Shown piece after piece: positions 25,716-35,203 of a DNA stretch of 64,000 nucleotides. The notes under the pieces are model-generated. The model was given only the letters and a program-made list of their open reading frames with translations. It searched no databases and was not told the DNA's origin. The position numbers and the translations under genes are program-made. Position 1 is the stretch's first letter; every line of letters begins with the position of its first letter. Source of the DNA: Paramesorhizobium salinisoli. Lineage in GTDB: Bacteria; Pseudomonadota; Alphaproteobacteria; Rhizobiales; Rhizobiaceae. Where the stretch lies: assembly GCF_003335045.1 (NCBI RefSeq), contig NZ_QOZG01000001.1, positions 186,001 to 250,000 on the forward strand, written 5' to 3'.

Positions 25716-26720
25716 CTACCGCGCCGTGAAGAGCTGGTCGAGAATGCCGCCGCTGGCCAGATGCTCTTCAGTCACCTTCTTCCAGCCGCCGAATGTGTCT
25801 TCCACGGTCACGAGGCGAACCTCCGGAAACTGGTCCTTGTATTTCGCCTTGACCGTCTCGTCATGCACGCGATTGAAATTCCGGGCAATGATATCCTGCC
25901 CTTCCGGCGAATAGAGGTAGTTCAGATAGGCTTCCGAGACGGTGCGCGAGCCGCGCTCGTCAGCGACCTTGTCAACCAGCGTCACCGGAAATTCCGAGAG
26001 AAGGCTGATGGGCGGTACGACGACATCATATTTGTCCTTGCCAAGCTGCTTCTGCGTGCCCAGCACTTCCGCCTCGAAAGTGATTAGCACATCACCGATG
26101 CCGCGCTCGGTAAATGTCGTGGTCGCGCCGCGCCCGCCGGTGTCGAAGACCGGCACATGCTTGAACAGCTCGGTGATGAATTCGCGCACCTTGGCGTCGT
26201 CATTGCCAAAGGCTTCCCTGGCGTAGGCCGTAGCGGCCAGATAGGTATAGCGCCCGTTGCCCGACGTCTTCGGATTGGGAAAGATCACCTCGACATCGTC
26301 GCGCACGAGATCGCCCCAGTTGCGGATATTCTTCGGATTGCCTGCCCGCACCAGGAAGGCTGGCAGCGAATAATAGGGCGAGGAATTGTTCGGAAGGCGC
26401 GACTGCCAGTCGGCCGGAATAAGATTGCCCTTGTCGTGGAGGATCTGCACGTCCGTCACCTGGTTGAAGGTGACGACATCGGCCTCCAATCCTTCAAGAA
26501 TCGAGCGCGCCTGCTTTGAAGATCCGGCATGCGACTGATTGACCGTGATGTCATTGCCGGTCTTCTGCTTCCACGCCGCGGTGAAAGCCTTGTCGATCTG
26601 CTCGTAGAGTTCGCGTCCGATATCATAGGAGACGTTGAGTATCTCCTTCGGCTCCTGGGCATGCACAGGCGCCGCACCGAGTGCCAGCGCCATTGCGGCA
26701 TATAGAAAAATTTTCTTCAT
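25716..26720 (-). CDS. sbp: Periplasmic sulfate-binding protein
   Basis: A 334-residue periplasmic protein. The signal peptide ends VHA at about residue 21. The mature part has LNVSYDIGRELYEQ, NQSHAGSSKQARSILEG and FPNPKTSGNGRYTYL, signatures of Sbp/CysP binding proteins; the SGNGRYTYL and RGATTTFTERGIGDVL stretches line the anion site. It delivers sulfate or thiosulfate to CysTW. Sbp and CysP cannot be separated by eye. Confidence 0.93.
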   Translation of the reverse strand: MKKIFLYAAMALALGAAPVHAQEPKEILNVSYDIGRELYEQIDKAFTAAWKQKTGNDITVNQSHAGSSKQARSILEGLEADVVTFNQVTDVQILHDKGNLIPADWQSRLPNNSSPYYSLPAFLVRAGNPKNIRNWGDLVRDDVEVIFPNPKTSGNGRYTYLAATAYAREAFGNDDAKVREFITELFKHVPVFDTGGRGATTTFTERGIGDVLITFEAEVLGTQKQLGKDKYDVVVPPISLLSEFPVTLVDKVADERGSRTVSEAYLNYLYSPEGQDIIARNFNRVHDETVKAKYKDQFPEVRLVTVEDTFGGWKKVTEEHLASGGILDQLFTAR

Positions 26721-26815
26721 GGATCGTCATCTCCATAGGCGCGCTTGCGCAAAGCTGCCTATCCAGGCAGTACATTGGAAAAACAATCTAGCCACTGGAG
26801 CGGTGAAATCAACCT

Positions 26816-26828
26816 AAATCATTGATTT
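26816..26828. promoter_or_regulatory. Palindrome upstream of the sulfate-binding gene
   Basis: Perfect AAATCA-T-TGATTT, about 95 bp before the sbp start in an A/T-rich stretch. It may be a regulator site; short palindromes of this size also arise by chance. Confidence 0.3.
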
Positions 26829-26969
26829 GAATGGATAAACTACTCATCAGCGGGATGACGAAATGTCCATCACGGCGCAATGCGAAAAAGCGGGTGATTT
26901 TTTCAAGGCGCGGCCATTGAAAAGCAATCGATTTCCAAAGCAGGAGTGCAGGAAAAGCCGGCCAAAAAG

Positions 26970-27003
26970 AAAGGCTGGAAAGGAGATGCTCCATCCAGCC
27001 TTT
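26970..27003 (-). terminator. Rho-independent terminator after small orphan gene
   Basis: Perfect 10-bp stem AAAGGCTGGA / TCCAGCCTTT. On the minus strand it is followed by a run rich in T (TTTCTTTTT). It lies 50 bp beyond the stop of the small gene at 27053-27241. Confidence 0.75.
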
Positions 27004-27052
27004 TGCGCGGGGCCACATCACCCGCAATTGCCACTGAAATTGAAATTGCGTC

Positions 27053-27241
27053 TTACCAGAAACCGCGCTGCTTCCAGCACCAGAGGACGTCATCCTCAGT
27101 CCGCTCGGTCCTGCGCTTGCGCCGCGCGGCAATCTCGTCGGTATCATGCGCCATGGCAAAAAGCGGGCGCTCCAGGCAGGCCAACGCCCGCAGGAACAAT
27201 GTGGTGACGGGGAGAACACCGAGTTCGTAAATACGTGTCAT
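27053..27241 (-). CDS. Small orphan protein, 62 residues
   Basis: No family recognised. The start has an excellent ribosome site, GGAGGT with GCG before ATG, and the gene is followed by a strong terminator in the right orientation, so it looks like a genuine small transcription unit. The product begins hydrophobic (LGVLPVTTLFLRALACL), then turns highly basic (AARRKRRTERTEDD) and ends in VLWCWKQRGFW, rich in aromatic residues. This could be a membrane-associated or nucleic-acid-binding peptide; nothing more can be said. Confidence 0.65.
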   Translation of the reverse strand: MTRIYELGVLPVTTLFLRALACLERPLFAMAHDTDEIAARRKRRTERTEDDVLWCWKQRGFW

Positions 27242-27502
27242 CGCTACCTCCTTGCACCGATATCAAAGCTGTAAAGCTCCGATTTGTCCTCTTCGGAATT
27301 GCCCTGTTTTCGCCACACAGGTCAACGTTTCTTAATGATGGAGCCTTTCCCCGAGATGTCAATAAGACGACCGCAATGATAGTATATAAATGCAATATAT
27401 ATTTCGTGATAAGGCCAAAAAGACACACTTCACATGGAAAAGCCGCCCCTGTGATTAACAAAAGCGGCTCGAATTAAGGGGCTCAAACGGGGTCGGTCGC
27501 GC

Positions 27503-28072
27503 TCAGGCGCTACGGATCGTTTGAAGGCCCGTGGTCCAGCGGAACAGTTCGCCCAGCACCGTCGTGGCGCTCGCCGCGATCAGATCGTTCGGCTTGAAGA
27601 CGCCCTCTTCATCAATGAACTGTGGGAAGGACGGTACGGCTATCCCCTCCGGGATCGCCACCATCTTGAGGTTCGAAAGCTGCAGCCGCGCAATCTGCGC
27701 AGCGCGCAACCCGCCGGAAACGCCAGCATAGCTGAAGATCGCTGCCGCCTTGTAGTGCCATTCCGATGCGAGATAGGTGACGGCGTTGAAGAAGGCCGGA
27801 GGCGGCGAATAATTATATTCCGGCGTCACGAAAACGAAGGCATCTGCGGCCTCGACGCTCGCGCTCCAGTCCTTCGTGTGCTGGTTTTCATATTGCTTGA
27901 GGCGCGGATGCTTTGGCTCGTCGAATACCGGCAGGTTCAATTCCGCCAGATCGACCAGAACCGCATCGAACTTGCCGTGCTCCTTGGCAAAGTCACGAAA
28001 CCATTCGGCCATCTTCGGTCCGAGACGTCCGGGCCGGGTGCTGCAGATGATAATATGAAGTTTGGGCTTCAT
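27503..28072 (-). CDS. NADPH-dependent FMN reductase
   Basis: About 189 residues, flavodoxin-like fold. STRPGRLGPKMAEWF at the start forms the FMN phosphate loop, and TPEYNYSPPPAFFNAV is the second conserved flavin-binding loop of the family. Relatives reduce FMN, azo dyes, quinones or chromate with NAD(P)H. The start at 28072 is chosen for its AAGGAA site 8 nt upstream; an upstream in-frame start at 28144 has no family similarity. Monocistronic. Confidence 0.9.
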   Translation of the reverse strand: MKPKLHIIICSTRPGRLGPKMAEWFRDFAKEHGKFDAVLVDLAELNLPVFDEPKHPRLKQYENQHTKDWSASVEAADAFVFVTPEYNYSPPPAFFNAVTYLASEWHYKAAAIFSYAGVSGGLRAAQIARLQLSNLKMVAIPEGIAVPSFPQFIDEEGVFKPNDLIAASATTVLGELFRWTTGLQTIRSA

Positions 28073-28203
28073 CAGGCAATTCCTTTGCGAATGGGGATTT
28101 CCACGCGCAATAGCCCGGATATGGCAGGACGGGCAAGAAGGCACCTGGACGTAACCGGCCGGGAAAGGGCCCGTTCAAGAAAATATGATCGCGCCTAAGG
28201 CTG

Positions 28204-28860
28204 TTATTCCGCGGGTGAAATCTGCACGCCGCGCTTGCGGCGCGGGCGGGATTTGAACATGCGTACGCCGAAGATCGTGGCGACGGTGGCCACGACTGTC
28301 ACGCCGATTGTCAGCCACATCCAGTGGTCACCGTTCATCTCGCCGAAAACTCCGGCCCCCTTGGCCGCAAGCCAGCCAGGCGCAAACATCAGCGGCGCCC
28401 AGACGGCGGCGGAAAGAATGTTGGCCGTCTGGAAACGCTTCTGGTCCATCGACATGATGCCCGCCACGAGCGGGACGGTACAGCGGATGGGACCGAAGAA
28501 GCGACCGAAGAAAACCGCGGCAAAGCCGTAGCGGCGGAAATACAGCCTGGCGCGGGCAACGCCCTGGCGATGCCGGTTGAGTGGCCATTTGTGAACGATG
28601 CTGCGTCCGACCCACCAGCCCAGGAGATAGGAGATGATATCGCCAACGACCGCGCCGATGATTGCGCCCAGAATGACGGAGAAGGGATCGATGACACCCG
28701 CCCCGATCAGTCCGCCGATCAAAAGCATGATGGGGGTGGCCGGAACGAACATCCCGATCAGCGCGAGCGATTCGCCGAATGCGATCAGCCCGACGATCGG
28801 CCCGGCCCACACCCGGTGCACCGAGATAAAATGTCCAAGCTCGCCCAGAATGCTTTCCAT
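28204..28860 (-). CDS. DedA-family membrane protein
   Basis: A 218-residue inner-membrane protein of the DedA/SNARE-associated (VTT) family. Seen: FGESLALIGMFVPATPIMLLIGGLIGAG, GAIIGAVVGDIISYLLGWWVGR and the conserved FGRFFGPIRCTVPLVAGIMSM. Members flip polyprenyl phosphate or phospholipids and affect envelope integrity and drug resistance. The tail is short and basic. About five hydrophobic segments, two of them re-entrant in the family. Confidence 0.92.
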   Translation of the reverse strand: MESILGELGHFISVHRVWAGPIVGLIAFGESLALIGMFVPATPIMLLIGGLIGAGVIDPFSVILGAIIGAVVGDIISYLLGWWVGRSIVHKWPLNRHRQGVARARLYFRRYGFAAVFFGRFFGPIRCTVPLVAGIMSMDQKRFQTANILSAAVWAPLMFAPGWLAAKGAGVFGEMNGDHWMWLTIGVTVVATVATIFGVRMFKSRPRRKRGVQISPAE

Positions 28861-29202
28861 GCAGTCCCCAATACCATCAACAAGACTTTAGCTGACAGAG
28901 TTTAAGGAACTGTACAGCGATTTCGAAACCCGGCCGAACCACCGCGCCCGCCGGTTGTTGTCTTTTAATTGTGACAGACAAGGATCAAACATTGATGACA
29001 AAACATTGTCGCCAAGGTGACACACTTTCCCGTCCGCTGCTTTTCTGCGGCACATATGGCAATCGGATCGCTTAAGGGCAAGCGCCCGTGGGAAACGAGT
29101 TGGAAAACAGTTCCGGCCGGGCGTCATAGCCCGAATGGTAACAACCCCGTAAAATCCGTAGACAAACCAGATTAAAATTCAGCGGCAAACCATTGAAAGG
29201 TT
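28861..29202. other. Intergenic region between DedA and tRNA-Lys
   Basis: No supported gene. The reading frames here are low-quality; the one that enters the tRNA is a known artefact type. It must hold the DedA promoter and the tRNA terminator, but I cannot define either. Confidence 0.5.
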
Positions 29203-29278
<76 letters not shown>

Positions 29279-29420
29279 GCTTCGTCAGAACAGTGTCCCG
29301 TTGAAGTGAGCGGTTCTATAACTGCACTGATCGCACCTGTCCAGCCTTCAATTACGCATTTTTGCAGAAAGCCGGAATGTCGGACCAACCATTCCGAGAT
29401 TTTCAGCCAGCCGCCTGCAT

Positions 29421-30353
29421 TCACATAAATAATTTGCCTTCCGCCACCCTTATCGCCGCCCCGCCGATACGCGCGCCTTTTATGCGACGGTTCTCGACGT
29501 CGATCTCGAGCCTGATGCGTGACGGCCGGCCCATTTCCATGCCCTGCTCGACCCAGAGCTGCGTTACGCCATCCACCGGCTTGTCGAAATGATGAATTGC
29601 GCCGGCAAAGGCGGCAACAGCCGATCCGGTCGCCGGATCCTCATAATGATTGCCCCCCGTCACGAACATCCGCCCATGAAAATCGCTGTCGAAAAGCCGC
29701 GTCTCGCGGCAATAGGCGTAGATCGGCAATGGTCGTCCGTCGACCGCTGGAAGACTTTCCCTGGCAAAGACTGTATCGATCGAGATCTTGGCCGCTGTGA
29801 TCAGATTGTGAACGGGGATGAGCAGATAGGGAACACCGCCGCTCCAGACGCTCGGCACATGATTCTCGAAGCCGATCTCATGCGTACCGACGCCCAGCGT
29901 TGCCGCCGCGACTTCCTTTTCCACCTCGATGTCGAGCTTTTCCGGCAGGCGTGGCAGATCGAACTCGGCAAAGACCCCCTTCTTCGAAAACCTGACGCCG
30001 CAGCGCACCACGCCGATCTTCTCCTCCAGCGCGATCAGCACATCGGTTTCGCCGCCGTTGAAGTCGCGCCGCTTGGCCGCAAGCGCGATGGCTGTGCCGA
30101 CCGTCGGGTGCCCTGCAAAGGGCAGTTCATGTTCCGGCGTGAAGATGCGGATGGCCGCCGTATGGATCGGATTCTCCGCCGGGGTGACGAAAACCGTCTC
30201 CGAAAGGTTGAATTCGCGCGCGATCGCCTGCATGCGCTTCTCGTCGAGCCCTTCGGCGTCATGAACGATCGCAAGCGGATTGCCGCTCAGCGCCTCGCCG
30301 GTGAACACGTCGAATATCTCGTAGGCCCGTTCCGAAGCCGCCTTACCGTCCAT
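29421..30353 (-). CDS. PhzF-family isomerase-like protein
   Basis: About 310 residues of the PhzF/diaminopimelate-epimerase fold. [14 protein letters not shown] at the N-terminus, the catalytic Glu in [10 protein letters not shown] near residue 48, and the C-terminal [13 protein letters not shown] phosphate-type loop are all present. Members catalyse isomerisation (as in phenazine synthesis) but most, including this one with no phenazine genes nearby, have no known substrate. I prefer the ATG at 30353 to an upstream TTG. Confidence 0.9.
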   Translation of the reverse strand: MDGKAASERAYEIFDVFTGEALSGNPLAIVHDAEGLDEKRMQAIAREFNLSETVFVTPAENPIHTAAIRIFTPEHELPFAGHPTVGTAIALAAKRRDFNGGETDVLIALEEKIGVVRCGVRFSKKGVFAEFDLPRLPEKLDIEVEKEVAAATLGVGTHEIGFENHVPSVWSGGVPYLLIPVHNLITAAKISIDTVFARESLPAVDGRPLPIYAYCRETRLFDSDFHGRMFVTGGNHYEDPATGSAVAAFAGAIHHFDKPVDGVTQLWVEQGMEMGRPSRIRLEIDVENRRIKGARIGGAAIRVAEGKLFM

Positions 30354-30463
30354 ATGTCGCAATCCCTGTCATATGCCCTGAGTAAAGGCCCCAGCATAGA
30401 CATGGAGAAGTCGGACACAATGTTTTTCCGGCGAATGTTTTCCCGGCGAATATTTTGGGTTCG

Positions 30464-31195
30464 TCACGCTTCGCTGAAATGCCAGTCGGCGAACGCTCTG
30501 ACATAGCTCGGCGTCGCCTCCCCCATCTGCCCCGGCCCGCTCACCTCGATGATCTGGTCCAGCTCCGGATCATCCTGACCGGCAAGATGCTCCCTGATGC
30601 GGCAGATCAGCGTCGCCGCATCATCGACGAAGCGGTAGCGGCGGAAAAGCGCGATGCTGCGGTTGCCGGTCACCAGATGGATCTTTGCTTCCGGCCGGGC
30701 ATGCGAGAGATCAAGGCCGGTTTCCTCCTGCACTTCACGCCGGTTGTTGGCGTCATAGTCGACCATGCCATCGGCAATATCATTGTCGTCGATGGAGCCT
30801 GCCGGAAAATAGATGCGTCCGCCACTGGCATTGTGCATGGCCATGCGCGCGGCGATCAGGCGGTTATCGGCGGAAACGACCACGCCCACACTGAAAATAT
30901 GCCACGGGCGGAACATCCTCGGGTCGCGCCGCCAGAACAGCAGCGTCTCGTAGCGAGAACGTATGAAACCAGCGTGCAGCACGCCATTCTCGATATATGC
31001 CTTCGGAGCGAGATAAAGCTCGCCATTGAAAAGACCGGGGTTGGCTGCAAGCTCGTTGCGCCAGTTCTGCTCGATCGCCGCCTTGTTCCCAATGGCATAA
31101 TCGAGCACGCCCGGCACGACCCGCACCTCGACGCGGTCGATCGAAACAACCGTGTTTTCGGGAATGTCATCGATCAGGGAATATCCGGGGATCAT
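30464..31195 (-). CDS. NUDIX hydrolase with degenerate box
   Basis: A 243-residue protein. The Nudix core REVQEETGLDL near residue 160 keeps the catalytic Glu residues, but the first Glu of the standard GX5E part is not in place (MVDYDANN instead), so the box is degenerate. It is preceded by RIYFPAGSIDDNDI. The start overlaps the end of the endonuclease/phosphatase gene by an ATGA, so the pair is translationally coupled. The likely substrate is a nucleoside diphosphate derivative. A frame reaching up to 31798 is only antisense overlap and not part of the gene. Confidence 0.85.
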   Translation of the reverse strand: MIPGYSLIDDIPENTVVSIDRVEVRVVPGVLDYAIGNKAAIEQNWRNELAANPGLFNGELYLAPKAYIENGVLHAGFIRSRYETLLFWRRDPRMFRPWHIFSVGVVVSADNRLIAARMAMHNASGGRIYFPAGSIDDNDIADGMVDYDANNRREVQEETGLDLSHARPEAKIHLVTGNRSIALFRRYRFVDDAATLICRIREHLAGQDDPELDQIIEVSGPGQMGEATPSYVRAFADWHFSEA

Positions 31196-32304
31196 GAAAT
31201 ATCCAGCGTCACCGCGACCGGGCAATGGTCGCTCGCCTTGGGTCTGTCCCAACCGGTCCGGGGATAGCGCTCGACCGCCTGCCCCTCCGGGAAGATCGTG
31301 CGCCAGGGCTGGCCATGACGCACGATGTTGGGCACCGCTTGGGCATTCCGACGGCTGAGTGCCGGGGAAGCCAGGATGTAGTCGAGCTGGCAGAGATGGC
31401 GCTCCAGCGGGCCGCGTGTGTGATAGAGCGTCCAGCGGTCCATGACAGGACGGCGCTCCACCAGGTTCTCGGCAAACCCGTCCTGCAGGAAGACATCGAG
31501 CGAGCTGACGCTCTCCGTCACTGATTCGAAGACATAGCCGTTCACCTCGTCGCCGCTGATGACGATGCGCTCGCGATAATCGTTGAAATCGCCGCAGATC
31601 AGCCAGCGCTTGTGCGCCGTGCCGTCGCGTCCGAACTTGTTCTCGATGATACGGCGAACCGCCTTCGCCTCGGCGACACGCACCGGCATGGTTGCCATCC
31701 GCCCATCGAGACCATTGCGCTGCCCGGCCATCGATTTGAAGTGACAGACGAACAGCGAAATCGGCTGACCGCCGATCCGGACGTTGATCTCGAGGCAATC
31801 GCGCTTGAAGATGCGCTCATGCGGTTCGATACCGAGCGTCGCGAGGATCGGATCGTAAAGTTCGAGCTCCGCATAGGTGAGATGCGCATGGCTCGCCATC
31901 GACACGAATTCGATGACCTGGCCGTCGCGCGTGGCCTCGCGCATCATCACCGCGACATCGATGCCGCGGCTGTCATTGCCTTCGACAATGTATTTATGGC
32001 GATAGCCCTGCCCGACCATCTTGAAGAGATAGCCATATTCGAACGCGTTGAGCGCGGCCAGATTGTCCACCTCCTGTAGGCAGAGGATGTCGGCGCGGGT
32101 ATCGGCAATGGCAAGCGCCGTCATCTGTCGCGTGTCGTCGGCATGGCCGATGGCGCGCGCCTGTTCGAGCAGCTTGTATTGCGCCTCGTCGCGGATCTCG
32201 AAGAGTTGAAGACTGCGATCCTGATGCAATTCGTTCCGGAAGCCCGAAAAATCGAACCGGTGCATCAGGTTTTCAACGTTGAAGGTGGCGATCGTTAAGG
32301 ACAT
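31192..32304 (-). CDS. Endonuclease/exonuclease/phosphatase family protein
   Basis: About 370 residues with the four-layered EEP fold. Seen in order: IATFNVENL (metal-site Asn), ADILCLQEVD (metal-site Glu), ICGDFND (catalytic Asp and Asn) and ASDHCPV near the end (catalytic His). No signal peptide, so probably cytoplasmic; the substrate could be DNA, a nucleotide or a phospholipid-like phosphodiester. Its ATGA overlap with the NUDIX gene suggests a shared job in nucleotide or phosphoester clean-up. The ATG at 32304 is chosen because the domain starts there. Confidence 0.88.
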   Translation of the reverse strand: MSLTIATFNVENLMHRFDFSGFRNELHQDRSLQLFEIRDEAQYKLLEQARAIGHADDTRQMTALAIADTRADILCLQEVDNLAALNAFEYGYLFKMVGQGYRHKYIVEGNDSRGIDVAVMMREATRDGQVIEFVSMASHAHLTYAELELYDPILATLGIEPHERIFKRDCLEINVRIGGQPISLFVCHFKSMAGQRNGLDGRMATMPVRVAEAKAVRRIIENKFGRDGTAHKRWLICGDFNDYRERIVISGDEVNGYVFESVTESVSSLDVFLQDGFAENLVERRPVMDRWTLYHTRGPLERHLCQLDYILASPALSRRNAQAVPNIVRHGQPWRTIFPEGQAVERYPRTGWDRPKASDHCPVAVTLDIS

Positions 32305-32540
32305 GTGCGGCGGAGTTTTGCCCGCCTCGCTCGAAATGACAAGGCCCGCCGGCAAATCTTTCGCAGCCAGCCTGCCGATATCTGTCACAACCATGGCGGG
32401 AAATCGTCCAACCGCTACATCCCATGGCCCGCCTTCGGGATGAGAATCGCCCAATCCGCCGAAAACGGAACAATTGGGCATGCGATATTGTTGGCGCTGT
32501 CCGCCCACTGACCCTATATGTCACGGGAAGGATTAGGATA

Positions 32541-32900
32541 ATGAATGTGTCGAGACCATTCCGGACGGCTGTTCTGGCGGCAGGGTGTTTGCTGCTGGCT
32601 GTCTCCGCCGCATCGGCGATCGAGATACGCCAGGAATCCGGCATCAAGCCGCTGCGGCCCGAGGGCGGCTTTACCGGAAGCTTGCGCCCCAACTATTCAG
32701 AGCAGGGCGTTCAGCCCTACAGGAACGGCGAGCCAGCCCGACAGCAACGCGCGCCCCGCGTCAAATCGCGCAGCACCACGCCGAGCATAAACCATATCCA
32801 GTGGTGCCAGAACCGCTATCGTTCCTACAGCATCAACGACAACACCTATCAGCCATCCGCCGGCATCCGCCGCAGTTGTTCCTCGCCCTTCAACCCATGA
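32541..32900 (+). CDS. BA14K-family secreted protein
   Basis: About 119 residues. A signal peptide ends SAASA near residue 27. The last 35 residues are the BA14K domain: HIQWCQNRYRSYSINDNTY, then RRSCSSPF, with two conserved Cys and the RYRSY pattern. The family takes its name from an immunoreactive 14-kDa protein of Brucella and is common in Rhizobiales; it has lectin-like properties in Brucella. The start has GGATTAGGATA just before ATG. Confidence 0.85.
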   Translation: MNVSRPFRTAVLAAGCLLLAVSAASAIEIRQESGIKPLRPEGGFTGSLRPNYSEQGVQPYRNGEPARQQRAPRVKSRSTTPSINHIQWCQNRYRSYSINDNTYQPSAGIRRSCSSPFNP

Positions 32901-33130
32901 TCAAGACGGGCGTGCTGCCGTCACCTGCGTGCGCACGAGCCGCCCGAGACGGCTGATCCCTTCCTCGATCATCGCTTCGTTCGCGCATGAGAAACTGAGC
33001 CGCAGCGTATTGGCGCCCGACCCGTCGGCAAAGAAGGCGCGGCCGGGAACAAAGGCCACCTTCTCGGTTTCGACCGAAGCCGCGAGAAGCTTGGCGCCAT
33101 CGAACCCCTCCGGCAGCCCTCGCTTACCGA
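32901..33130 (-). pseudogene. Remnant of a PLP aminotransferase C-terminus
   Basis: Only the last 75 or so residues of a fold-type I aminotransferase (2-aminoadipate/aromatic type, normally about 400) remain: LPEGFDGAKLLA, then VAFVPGRAFFADGSG and NTLRLSFSCANEAMIEEGISRLGRLV. No catalytic Lys domain is upstream; that space is filled by the ilvC terminator. The frame has no plausible start (only a TTG) and no ribosome site, so it is a decayed fragment. It abuts the BA14K stop codon. Confidence 0.75.
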
Positions 33131-33197
33131 ATATTGCAGCGGCGTTCGTCTCCGGGCCGCTCAAATGTCAGTGATACTGACCTAAATGGCGATACCC

Positions 33198-33223
33198 GAA
33201 AAAGCCGGGGATGTCTCCCCGGC
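33198..33223 (-). terminator. Rho-independent terminator after ilvC
   Basis: Perfect 8-bp stem GCCGGGGA / TCCCCGGC with a 4-nt loop and, on the minus strand, a TTTTT run after it. It lies about 50 bp beyond the ilvC stop. Confidence 0.88.
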
Positions 33224-33274
33224 CTGTATGTTTTGACTGACGGCCCTGCCGCTGGCAGAGACGTCCGGTTTGTC

Positions 33275-34964
<1,690 letters not shown>

Positions 34965-34969
34965 GATTG

Positions 34970-34985
34970 CGTACCGTACGTTACG
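34970..34985. promoter_or_regulatory. Candidate TetR operator
   Basis: CGTACCGTACGTTACG is symmetric at 14 of 16 positions (only one base pair of positions mismatched) and lies directly before the TetR start. A repressor bound here would block its own transcript. Confidence 0.55.
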
Positions 34986-35091
34986 GTTCGGCAATATGTC
35001 GAAAGCCGGCGGAGGATGCAAGTCCCTCCGGGATCAATTTTGGGAGAGGCTGGATGGCGAGTTCAGCACCGCTGAGCCAATGAAATGGCGA

Positions 35092-35134
35092 GGATGGATT
35101 CCCAGTGACAGCACTGGAATCCATTCCTCAACGG
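35092..35134. repeat. Palindromic repeat, CCATTCCTCAACGG type
   Basis: GGATGGATTC and its inverted partner GAATCCATTCC enclose CCAGTGACAGCACTGG. The right end GGAATCCATTCCTCAACGG occurs identically at 60147-60165. It lies in the gap between the TetR gene and kup. Confidence 0.7.
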
Positions 35135-35203
35135 AGCCGCTGCCGTTACATCGAATGCTGGCCAGACCAGCGCCAACGCTTCCGCACGAGAAGAGAAATT
35201 CCG

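Noticed and set aside
31196-31798. Upstream extension of the NUDIX frame
   Set aside because: It overlaps the endonuclease/phosphatase gene in another frame; the ATGA junction at 31192-31195 gives the true start.
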